This document shows, in pieces, positions 12,897 through 19,670 of a DNA stretch of 19,670 nucleotides. The stretch lies in contig JAGRBY010000062.1 of the NCBI GenBank assembly GCA_020433835.1, positions 1 through 19,670 on the forward strand. The letters run 5' to 3'. Origin of the DNA: Anaerolineae bacterium. GTDB taxonomy: Bacteria; Chloroflexota; Anaerolineae; 4572-78; J111. Below the pieces are notes generated by a model. It did no database searches and was not told where the DNA came from. It saw nothing but the letters and a program-made list of their open reading frames with translations. The position numbers were made by a program, and so were the translations under genes. Position 1 is the first letter of the stretch. Every line of letters begins with the position of its first letter.

Positions 12897-15347
12897 TTAG
12901 TCGATGCCGACGCCCTTTCCGCCGCCACCGCCTTTACCATCGCCACCGCCCCCTTTGGGGCCTGGTGCGGCATAGCGCATTTGTACCGAGTTTGCTACTT
13001 CGCCTATATCGGCATAGTCAGGGCTGATGCGTACCACCGCCACCGTCCAGTTATAGACGCCACTGGTTGTTTGAACCCCGGCTGCACCGGAAATATCGGT
13101 TGTAAGCTGGTATGTATCACTCCCCACTTTTTTTACTGTTCCGTTTTGATTATCGAGTACGGCATTGTGGACTCCGGCTTGGAAGCGTCCTTCCTTCCAA
13201 ACCCTTACTTCAAAGCCATAGTCAGAAGGTAGATCACCACCAGACCAAGCCCATTCAAACGTCGTAACGCCATAAGACGGATCGCTAAGTGATAGAGGCG
13301 CAAGCAGGGTAAACTCGCCTGTCGGCAGCGAAGGTGTGGCCGATGGTACAAATACCGCAGGAGCCGAAGTAGCCGTGGCTGTCGGGAGAACCCTGGTGGG
13401 TACAGGCGTGTTCGTGGGCAGGGGTGTCGAAGTTGCGGTTGGCGAAGGTGTAAAAGTCTGGGTTGGCGATGGCGTGATCGTTGGGGTGGCCGTTTCTGTA
13501 GGTGTATGGGTGGGTGTTGGTACTACTCCGGCTAGATGCGAGTAGCTACTGGCTTGGCTCCACAACGCGGCATAAAGGTCCGGATTTTCGGTTATGGTTT
13601 GTTGAATTTTTCCTTGCCAACTGTCATCTATGTTTATGGCTGCAACAAAATCATCTAGAGCCGCTTCAAAGCGACCTTCGCGGGCATACATTAAGCCTCT
13701 ATCAAAATAGATACCAGGATTGTTATTCATTCTGATAGCAATATCATATGCCTGAATTGCTTGAGATACCTCGCCGTCCGTTAGGTAAATTTCACGACCA
13801 CGCAGCCACTGCGTAATTTCTAGCTCTAATTCAACTGAGTGTAATGCAGAGGAATATTCTAATTTCGTTAACGGATCGGCCATGGTTCTCAGCAGCGTGT
13901 TGTTCTGCTCATTGTTAACCAAGCGAGAGTCCTGATAAAATTCGCTGACTACGGTTACTAACTCCTCCGCAACAGACTCGGGATCAGAGAGATCAAAAAG
14001 TCCCAGTTGATCGTCATAACTAAGTTCTTCAAAAAATAATTTTCGGGCCTTGTCTTCATGGCCACTTATTTTGAGCAGACCGGCCAAACTTACAATTCGC
14101 TCTTCCGAAGTCGCGGCGTTATGAAAGTCGTTAACCAGCACTTCGGCTGCAACAGCTTTTTGATGCTGCTGGAATGTATAAAATCCTGTCGCCCCTAGCG
14201 CCACAAGCAAAAGTAACGATAGGGTGATAATAAGCCGGCGATTCCAGTTTGCCGGTTTGTTATTATTAACCCAATTTTCATTAAAAACGGTTTGATAAAT
14301 CGGATTACGAATTTTCAAAACACCGTTTTCAGCGGTTACTACCCCCGATAATTTTAGCCGGTTTTGCATAGGAGAGGTGTTGTTTTCCGTGATAGGCTCG
14401 TTGGCTAAAATTTGTTGGTAAAGATTAAAGAGTTGACGCTTCTTAGTACTCTCTTCTAATAGTCTTTTTGCAGATTGAATATTACTTTCGTGACTTTGAG
14501 ATGAAGAGGAAACAAAGAGCGAGCGCATCGTGTTATCAACCCGCTCATCATTCCAGTGAACATCGCCTATCTCAGTTACCGCCTGGCACAGCCGCTGTGT
14601 AAGGTAAGGATGACCATTGGTCCAATAATATATGCGATCAAAAATAGCTGTACCTTTATCGGGATATAGGGTATTTAATTGCTCTGCAAATTTTTGCGCC
14701 TCTTGCCGGTTAAATTCTTTCAGCTTTATGGCTTTGCCCATTTCCAAGAAAAATTGCTGATTTTTTCCGGCTAATACTTCAGGAGACAAAACCCCAAACA
14801 AAGCAATTGAAAGCCGTTTGAACTCCGGTCGATTTGATCGTTCTTGATAATACCAAACAATGGTGTTGAGTAACTCTTTAACAAATGGTAAATCTTTGTT
14901 GCGTAAATGAAACTCATCGATAAGTACAACGATAGGACCATCGACTTCGGCCAGAACAACATCGCTTATAAAGGTTTGCAAACGTTCGCCTAATTTGGAG
15001 GAAGTTTGTTGCTTCCACCACTCCGTTGGTTGGGTGGCAAAATTAAGCTCTGCTTTGAGGCGTTTAATAAACCATTGATACAGATGTTCCGTATCGCTGC
15101 TATCATCAATACCGCTTAGGGTGATATTTGCTACATGACTACCCTCCTCCCTCAATCGAATGGCTGTTCGTGAGGCCAGACTGGATTTTCCCATGTCGTG
15201 GGGTGTAAACACATAAGCCAACTGCCCGGCTTGAATGGTTGTATACAGTTCTTGATCGGTCGATCGCTCTACATAAAGTGGTGAGTCGGGCGATAGAGCA
15301 CCATTCGCTATAAATGGATTCGAGGTTTTAGTGAATTTATTCTTCAT
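12897..15347 (-). CDS. Membrane-anchored AAA-like ATPase with TPR, Thr/Pro stalk and Ig-like C-terminal domain
   Basis: Numbering from an upstream GTG at 15353, residues 25-360 match the AAA-like (AAA_35-type) module: YVERSTDQELYTTI, P-loop region FTPHDMGKSSL (49-59, first P-loop Gly replaced, as is common in this group), Walker B VVLIDEF (142-148), NGHPYLTQRLCQ (246-257) and a winged-helix-like region (300-360). One membrane segment follows (373-393). Residues 520-576 contain a TPR pair, 611-676 a Thr/Pro-rich stalk, 678-796 a beta-sandwich-like domain and 797-818 a Gly/Lys tail. With a cytoplasmic ATPase, the TPR and beta domain would lie outside. ATG at 15347 is preferred because GAAGG lies 9 bases upstream, against 3 for the GTG. 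The gene follows the secreted repeat-protein gene. Function unknown; transmembrane signalling is inferred. Confidence 0.8.
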   Translation of the reverse strand: MKNKFTKTSNPFIANGALSPDSPLYVERSTDQELYTTIQAGQLAYVFTPHDMGKSSLASRTAIRLREEGSHVANITLSGIDDSSDTEHLYQWFIKRLKAELNFATQPTEWWKQQTSSKLGERLQTFISDVVLAEVDGPIVVLIDEFHLRNKDLPFVKELLNTIVWYYQERSNRPEFKRLSIALFGVLSPEVLAGKNQQFFLEMGKAIKLKEFNRQEAQKFAEQLNTLYPDKGTAIFDRIYYWTNGHPYLTQRLCQAVTEIGDVHWNDERVDNTMRSLFVSSSSQSHESNIQSAKRLLEESTKKRQLFNLYQQILANEPITENNTSPMQNRLKLSGVVTAENGVLKIRNPIYQTVFNENWVNNNKPANWNRRLIITLSLLLLVALGATGFYTFQQHQKAVAAEVLVNDFHNAATSEERIVSLAGLLKISGHEDKARKLFFEELSYDDQLGLFDLSDPESVAEELVTVVSEFYQDSRLVNNEQNNTLLRTMADPLTKLEYSSALHSVELELEITQWLRGREIYLTDGEVSQAIQAYDIAIRMNNNPGIYFDRGLMYAREGRFEAALDDFVAAINIDDSWQGKIQQTITENPDLYAALWSQASSYSHLAGVVPTPTHTPTETATPTITPSPTQTFTPSPTATSTPLPTNTPVPTRVLPTATATSAPAVFVPSATPSLPTGEFTLLAPLSLSDPSYGVTTFEWAWSGGDLPSDYGFEVRVWKEGRFQAGVHNAVLDNQNGTVKKVGSDTYQLTTDISGAAGVQTTSGVYNWTVAVVRISPDYADIGEVANSVQMRYAAPGPKGGGGDGKGGGGGKGVGID

Positions 15348-15448
15348 TGCCACTTGCCTTCGGTTTACGTTAAACTATCTGTAGAACATAGCACTATGAC
15401 GGTATCAAAAAGTTTTTGGTCTACGGAACTATCTAATTTCATAGGCAA

Positions 15449-15563
15449 GACTTACACAAAAGTCAGGTGACAGTCACTTTTGGGTAGACAATCGGCAGTG
15501 GATTGCCCCAATAGGTCGATTGAGGGCGTCCAAGTGACTGTCACCTTTATAAGTGTGTAAGTC
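15449..15563. repeat. Palindromic repeat element, copy C, with nested outer inverted repeats
   Basis: The inner perfect 15-bp inverted repeats AGGTGACAGTCACTT (15465-15479) and AAGTGACTGTCACCT (15532-15546) enclose a variable centre. Outer 10-bp inverted repeats GACTTACACA (15449-15458) and TGTGTAAGTC (15554-15563) enclose the whole. The left half matches copy A at 1601. It fills most of the 220-base gap between the two surface-protein genes and would fold into a long hairpin in their transcript. Confidence 0.7.
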
Positions 15564-15571
15564 CTGATAGG

Positions 15572-18121
15572 TTATTGACAAAATATGCGTGTTGTTTGAG
15601 AGCCACTCGTATAGGTTTTTTGTGCTGTGGCTGTTCCACAAAGGCTTTCGGCCTTAACGTTATAGGTTCCCGGCGCAAATGACCCACAGAATTTGGTTTG
15701 ATTGTTAGGCACAGTACAACTTACGCCGGCACCGATAACCGTAAAGATTACATTACCACCTGTTTTATCATTTTGAACCGAAAGCAAAACCGGAGTCGGT
15801 TTGGTCAAGATGGGAACATAGGTGTAAAACGTATCCTTAGCTCCAATAGTTACTGTAGCACTGCCGATTTTGTTGAGCGTAACATCATCATCATCTTTGG
15901 CAGCGACAGTCGTTGTGCTCGTTTTTGATTGGCCCGCCGTTCCGCTAACATCGCCGGTAAAGGAACATTGATATTGTTTACCGGGGGTTAGAGTTTGCGG
16001 AACAGTACATCCTTTTCCGTTCAAATTGCCGAAAAGATTGTCGGTTAGACTATTGATCGTTACCGTATCAACCGGTGATGTGTTTTTTACAACGAGCGTG
16101 AATTTAACCGACCCTCCCGGTTCCGGTAGCGATGACGGATTGGCGGTTTTTGTAACATTGATCGAAGAAGGAACATCTGTTATCGTAACGGTGGAAACGT
16201 CTGAGTCGCTTACTATCGCATTATCCGCATCTTTTCCGGAAGCGTTAAGCGTGTTCTTTTTTACTTGACCTGCATTTCCACTTACAGGTGCGGAATACGT
16301 ACATTGATATTGAGAACTGGCATTTATATTTATAGAAAGTGTTGCACAAGTACCTTTTCCGCTAAGGTTGCCACTAAAAGTATCGGTCAGCGTATCAATG
16401 GTTACGGAGTCACTTGTTGACAGATTATTGATCGTAACCGTAAAGTTGATGGACCCTCCCGGCTCATCTATGGAGGTGGTATCTGGCGTAAGATTGACGC
16501 TTATTTCGCCAACGATATCAATTATTTCTACTGTAGCGCTATCAGTACCGCTGACATCGTCACCATCATCGTCTTCACCTGAAACCGTAACCGTATTTGT
16601 ATGGGTATCACCACCATTACCGGCAACAAATTCGGTAAATGTACAGGTTATCTTATCATTGGGAGCCAGAAATGCGGGGAGCGATGGCGTACAATTTAAG
16701 TTACTAATGGGATTAAATACATCGTCAGAAACGGAGTTGATGGTGACATAATCTACATTGCTGGTATTCGTTGCCACTACAGTAAAAGTGACGTCGTCGC
16801 CTGGCTCAAAAACACTGGTGGGGTTGGCTGTTTTGCTCACCTCAATAGATGAAGGCTCGTTGGTAAATGAAACAGTAGCCCCATTGTTATCATTGTCCGA
16901 ATTACCGTCATCATCCTGAACAACAGCGGTAACTGTGTTGTGGTGAGCGGGACCATTGAAATTTCCTGAGATAGGTTTCGTGATCTGACAGGTGTATTTC
17001 AAATTTGCCCCTATATCTCCACCTGTCGCACACGTCCCTTGTCCATTAAGGTTGCCAAAGACGGTATCAGTTAGCGATGTGAGAGTAACGGTTTCTGTAC
17101 TATTGTTCGTAACAGAAATTGTGAAGGTTACATCACCGCCTGATTCCGGCACCTCTGTAGGAGAAGCTTTTTTCGAAACGGTAATATTAGGCTGAATATC
17201 ATAGGTGGTAACGGTCGATGTATCGGAATCTGATACGAAGTTATTTTCATCATCGAAAACAGTTACAGTAACAACATTTGTTTCCGTAATATCATCGTCG
17301 TCCGGAATAGTGCCGAAGAAAAGACAGTTAATGCTCGTATTACCGGCTAAGGTCGTCCCTTCTTTTGTCTCACAATCCGAGCTTGTAAGATCGTGCGTGT
17401 CATCGATAATCTCATCAATGGTGACCTCCTCAGCTGTATTGTTGGTTATGGTGACTTTGAAGGGGACAGACACGCCCCCTTCAAGAGCTTGCTCATTATC
17501 AGTGAATACATTATCGTCATTGGCATCATTATTTTTTTGTACAGTAATGTCAGGCGTAACATCGGTAAAGTCAACGGTGGCTGTATCTGTATCGGTTTCT
17601 TCTGGGATACCCACAATGGTAGTCGTTGCTGTTACAGTATTTTGGTGAGACGCGGTTGAACTGCCAGTTAATGTCTTGGTGAAATTACACGTATATAATT
17701 GATGAAATGGAGAAACAGGGATTTCGCAGTCACCTTGTTGATCGAGATCTCCAAATTCAGAATCTTCTAATATGGATAAACTATCCAATGGGGTGTCAAC
17801 ATCAGAAGTAACGGTTATTGTAAATGTAACAACACCCCCCGTCTCCGGAACAGACGTCGGGATGGCTACCTTTGTTACGGTAAGTACTTCACTAGACACA
17901 AAAGCCCCCTCATTGTTATCTGAGGGGGTATTTGCTTTTGGGTTCGCTTCGGATTTCATCCCCAAAGGATCCTCTATTGAAACCGCGTTTTCCGTAATAT
18001 GTAAATTCTTTATTGTAAAAGTATTGGCTGCTGCTTTAGCTGTTCTTGTCTCGCTTATGAAACCCGCGAGCACGAGACTAATCATCATAAAGAGCAGATA
18101 TTTCAGTTTGTGAGTCCCCAT
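15572..18121 (-). CDS. Secreted protein with six tandem DUF11-like beta-sandwich repeats
   Basis: A signal peptide is evident: basic start MGTHKLK, hydrophobic 8-21, likely cleavage near AKA-AA (28-32). Six repeats of about 110 residues follow (roughly 79-188, 190-308, 311-421, 425-536, 539-649, 652-760), each opening like I.VSKTANPTSVPEPGG.V.FT and closing with NTVTV..DDDG...D.ATV. Each holds one Cys pair (for example 131/145, 250/266, 364/378, 477/493, 591/607, 705/719), probably disulfides. Acidic DDD clusters may bind calcium. A linker with YTYVPILTKPTP (767-778) leads to a C-terminal domain (779-849) with four cysteines. Start ATG at 18121 has AAGGA 6 bases upstream. Probably a surface or extracellular structural or adhesive protein; its partner is unknown. 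Confidence 0.78.
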   Translation of the reverse strand: MGTHKLKYLLFMMISLVLAGFISETRTAKAAANTFTIKNLHITENAVSIEDPLGMKSEANPKANTPSDNNEGAFVSSEVLTVTKVAIPTSVPETGGVVTFTITVTSDVDTPLDSLSILEDSEFGDLDQQGDCEIPVSPFHQLYTCNFTKTLTGSSTASHQNTVTATTTIVGIPEETDTDTATVDFTDVTPDITVQKNNDANDDNVFTDNEQALEGGVSVPFKVTITNNTAEEVTIDEIIDDTHDLTSSDCETKEGTTLAGNTSINCLFFGTIPDDDDITETNVVTVTVFDDENNFVSDSDTSTVTTYDIQPNITVSKKASPTEVPESGGDVTFTISVTNNSTETVTLTSLTDTVFGNLNGQGTCATGGDIGANLKYTCQITKPISGNFNGPAHHNTVTAVVQDDDGNSDNDNNGATVSFTNEPSSIEVSKTANPTSVFEPGDDVTFTVVATNTSNVDYVTINSVSDDVFNPISNLNCTPSLPAFLAPNDKITCTFTEFVAGNGGDTHTNTVTVSGEDDDGDDVSGTDSATVEIIDIVGEISVNLTPDTTSIDEPGGSINFTVTINNLSTSDSVTIDTLTDTFSGNLSGKGTCATLSININASSQYQCTYSAPVSGNAGQVKKNTLNASGKDADNAIVSDSDVSTVTITDVPSSINVTKTANPSSLPEPGGSVKFTLVVKNTSPVDTVTINSLTDNLFGNLNGKGCTVPQTLTPGKQYQCSFTGDVSGTAGQSKTSTTTVAAKDDDDVTLNKIGSATVTIGAKDTFYTYVPILTKPTPVLLSVQNDKTGGNVIFTVIGAGVSCTVPNNQTKFCGSFAPGTYNVKAESLCGTATAQKTYTSGSQTTRIFCQ

Positions 18122-18414
18122 CCTCAGTCCTTCCTACTTTTGGCCGTAATGATAATTTCTACAAAAAATTTAGATGTTAATGATCTTTTTATCGCTTACA
18201 CAAATTTTGTAAATTTAGTCAGAGTTTTACTAAAATTTGGGATAAGTTCCAGGTAGAAGATATTGAAAGCGAAGGTTAAGTACGAAGAAAATTTAGACAA
18301 CGTAGTCAGTTTATAAGTTTTCAATTAGACTTTAATAAGAATATAACACGAGACAATAAAAACTGAACGTGAATTTCATAAGAAAGAAGTTAGAAAATTA
18401 GAGGTTTGGTTAGA
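18122..18414. other. AT-rich divergent intergenic region
   Basis: These 293 bases separate the divergently transcribed repeat-protein gene (minus) and the membrane-anchored gene (plus), so both promoters should lie here. The DNA is very AT-rich with many weak -10-like sequences (for example AATATAAC near 18350), but no promoter stands out. No gene, repeat family member or RNA was recognised. Confidence 0.5.
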
Positions 18415-19095
18415 ATGTTAAGAAATAGGTTAGAATTTTTGTTTAGAAAGCTGACGAAGTCGGTCGATTACCGCATCGATAGGCGCTTTATATCAGGCGT
18501 GGCGTTATTATGGGGGGGAGCTTTTTTTATGCTGGCTTGTGCTACAGCCCTGGGGAAGACAGACCTTTCGTACGAAACCAGCGTGCCGCTTGATAATTCA
18601 CAAAGCCATCGTAGCGACGAGTTTCGCCGTTTTTTTGATATCTATGGTGGGGTTGAGAGCTTAGGGCAGCCCATCACCCCACTCCTTACGGTTGACGGTT
18701 GGCAGGTTCAATATTTCGAAAAAGGACGGCTGGAATATCATCCCGAAAATGAGCCGCCCTATCGCATTACCGTCGGTTGGCTGGGCGATCTTCTCCAGCG
18801 TCGCCGCCCGCCGCTGCCTCCAGCCAGCCGCCCCCCGTCAACTTCACCCTACAGCCGTTATTTTGACGAAACCGGCCATACGCTCAGCGGTGATTTTTTG
18901 ACCTATTTCGATGCTCACGGTGGCAGTGTTCGGTTTGGCAAGCCGATAAGCGAACCGTTTCTCGTAGATGGGCAACTGACCCAAGATTTGCAAAGCGCCC
19001 GTTTCTTTTGGACACCCCAACTTGACCCTCCGGTTACGTTGGAAAATATCGGCCTGACTCATCTTGATACCCTCAGACAAAGCAACAAAAAATAG
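18415..19095 (+). CDS. Membrane-anchored protein with two FG.PI...DG repeats
   Basis: From ATG 18415 the protein has 226 residues. A TTG at 18406 would add three residues but has no proper spacing to GAGG; the ATG has GAGG 10 bases upstream and is chosen. Residues 1-23 are basic, 24-44 form a hydrophobic anchor ending near MLAC, a weak lipobox, so it may be a membrane anchor or a lipoprotein. Two copies of a short module follow: 69-111 (FDIYGGVESLGQPITP, then QVQYFEKGRLEYHPE) and 148-200 (YFDAHGGSVRFGKPISEPF, then LVDGQLTQDLQSARFFW), joined by a Pro/Arg-rich linker (129-146). This module occurs in exported Chloroflexota proteins; its function is unknown to me. Confidence 0.72.
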   Translation: MLRNRLEFLFRKLTKSVDYRIDRRFISGVALLWGGAFFMLACATALGKTDLSYETSVPLDNSQSHRSDEFRRFFDIYGGVESLGQPITPLLTVDGWQVQYFEKGRLEYHPENEPPYRITVGWLGDLLQRRRPPLPPASRPPSTSPYSRYFDETGHTLSGDFLTYFDAHGGSVRFGKPISEPFLVDGQLTQDLQSARFFWTPQLDPPVTLENIGLTHLDTLRQSNKK

Positions 19096-19120
19096 GATCC
19101 CCGCATCCGGAAACCCTATT
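19091..19120 (-). terminator. Terminator of the small membrane protein gene
   Basis: On the minus strand AATAGG and CCTATT pair, with an inner TCC/GGA, and are followed by TTTTGTTG, giving a T6 run with the end of the stem. It lies about 30 bases past the stop of the 19150-19380 gene and overlaps the stop codon of the convergent plus-strand gene. Confidence 0.45.
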
Positions 19121-19149
19121 GTCGTATCAATCTTTTTGTTAACGCTGAG

Positions 19150-19380
19150 TTAAATCGATTCCTGCTCTTCTATCGCTTCGTCTTCATCATCTTCCCAGCC
19201 GATGATCCAGACGCAGGCCCCGGCCAGCAAGATGGTTGTTACCACCAAAGCCGCCCATTGACCGCCTGTAAAACCCACATCCTTAGCCGACCATACCAAA
19301 ATAATAACCATCCCAACAGCGAGTACTATCCACGAGGTTATCTGCGGGTGATCGCCTGCAAACTTTTTTAATGCTTCCAT
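19150..19380 (-). CDS. Small two-pass membrane protein with acidic tail
   Basis: A 76-residue protein with membrane segments at about 15-32 and 40-63, a short loop with AKDVGFTGG, and an acidic C-terminal tail (EDDEDEAIEEQE, 63-74). ATG at 19380 has GGAG 10 bases upstream. It begins 23 bases after the stop of the GNAT-like gene on the same strand, so the two are probably co-transcribed and end at the hairpin at 19091-19120. Family not recognised; no function can be given. Confidence 0.6.
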   Translation of the reverse strand: MEALKKFAGDHPQITSWIVLAVGMVIILVWSAKDVGFTGGQWAALVVTTILLAGACVWIIGWEDDEDEAIEEQESI

Positions 19381-19403
19381 AAATAATGTGCTCCAAAAAT
19401 AAT

Positions 19404-19670
19404 CTACATAGGAACCATAATGCGCTGCTCGCGCAGTTTTTTATACAGCAGAACACTATTTTCCGGCTGCCAATCTGCCGCAGCTTCGCGCCAATCTGGA
19501 ATCAAGGCTGAACTTTCAGACTGTTCATACCCTTTACTTTCTAAAAATTCTATGGGTTTCCCTCCGGCCTGATTCATAACAAACACCAGGGCTGCCTCGC
19601 ACGAGAGACTGTCTACTTCTTCTTCTACTTTGCTCAGCATTTTTTCTGCAACAGTCGACCAAAGTTGCTG
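19404..19670 (-). CDS. C-terminal part of a probable GNAT-family acetyltransferase (truncated by window)
   Basis: The frame is open to the right edge (QQLWSTVAEK precedes the internal Met at 19640), so the start lies outside the window and only about the last 88 residues are seen. The order helix (VAEKMLSKVEEEVDSLSC), strand (EAALVFVMN), then GGKPIEFLESKGYE fits the end of a GNAT fold, where the last helix and FLESKGY precede the final strands. The tail SVLLYKKLREQRIMVPM supports this. The acetyl-CoA-binding motif would be upstream and is not visible, so the assignment is tentative. Confidence 0.5.
   Translation of the reverse strand, partial: QQLWSTVAEKMLSKVEEEVDSLSCEAALVFVMNQAGGKPIEFLESKGYEQSESSALIPDWREAAADWQPENSVLLYKKLREQRIMVPM

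Noticed and set aside
13330..13530. Thr/Pro codon repeats as a possible tandem-repeat locus or CRISPR-like array
   Set aside because: The units are irregular ACC/CCG-type codons of a Thr/Pro-rich protein stalk, without constant repeats and spacers.
15698..18113. Several plus-strand open frames across the repeat-protein gene
   Set aside because: They mirror the repeated Thr/Val/Ser/Asp codons of the real minus-strand gene; products are Ser/Val-rich and lack starts with ribosome-binding sites.

Overview
The window looks like chromosomal DNA from a Chloroflexota bacterium (Anaerolineae/Caldilineae-like). This is inferred from gene content. Housekeeping genes dnaA, lon, ychF, rsmI and selA sit beside proteins of a style common in that phylum: a membrane AAA-like ATPase with a Thr/Pro-rich stalk, a response-regulator/roadblock-like fusion, a zinc-finger-type anti-sigma remnant with a long acidic segment, a six-repeat secreted protein, and a protein with the repeated GG...FG.PI...DG motif. 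No lineage can be proved without a search.

Layout. 1-1574 (+): C-terminal part of a two-membrane-segment, very acidic, probably anti-sigma protein. 1802-2728 (+): response regulator with a roadblock-like C-terminus behind a clear sigma70-type promoter. 2754-5791 (-): a run of four genes reading leftward, namely a small membrane protein, selA, rsmI and a small zinc-ribbon protein. 5792-6501: AT-rich DNA followed by two matching triads of DnaA boxes, the best candidate for the chromosomal origin. 6502-7911 (-): dnaA. 7912-8715: an 800-base gene-free stretch with two promoters, paired DnaA boxes, several hairpins and a repeat copy. 8716-11229 (-): lon. 11230-11697: lon promoter region, a complete 177-bp MITE with 8-bp target duplication, and strong hairpins. 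11698-12795 (-): ychF, with its own promoter upstream of a terminator-like hairpin. 12897-15347 and 15572-18121 (-): the surface ATPase and the secreted repeat protein, separated by a palindromic repeat element. 18415-19095 (+): membrane-anchored repeat protein. 19150-19380 and 19404-19670 (-): small membrane protein and the C-terminal part of a probable GNAT acetyltransferase.

How it fits together. DnaA acts at the adjacent box triads and may act on its own upstream region. Lon (proteolysis), YchF (ribosome-associated ATPase), RsmI (16S rRNA methylation) and SelA (selenocysteine synthesis) are core functions near the origin. The 12.9-19.1 kb block is a cell-surface module of exported or membrane proteins. 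Mobile or palindromic repeats lie only in intergenic DNA: a MITE with IS66-type ends, and up to three copies of an AGGTGACRGTCACTT palindrome family. No tRNA, rRNA, CRISPR array, complete insertion sequence or prophage was recognised.
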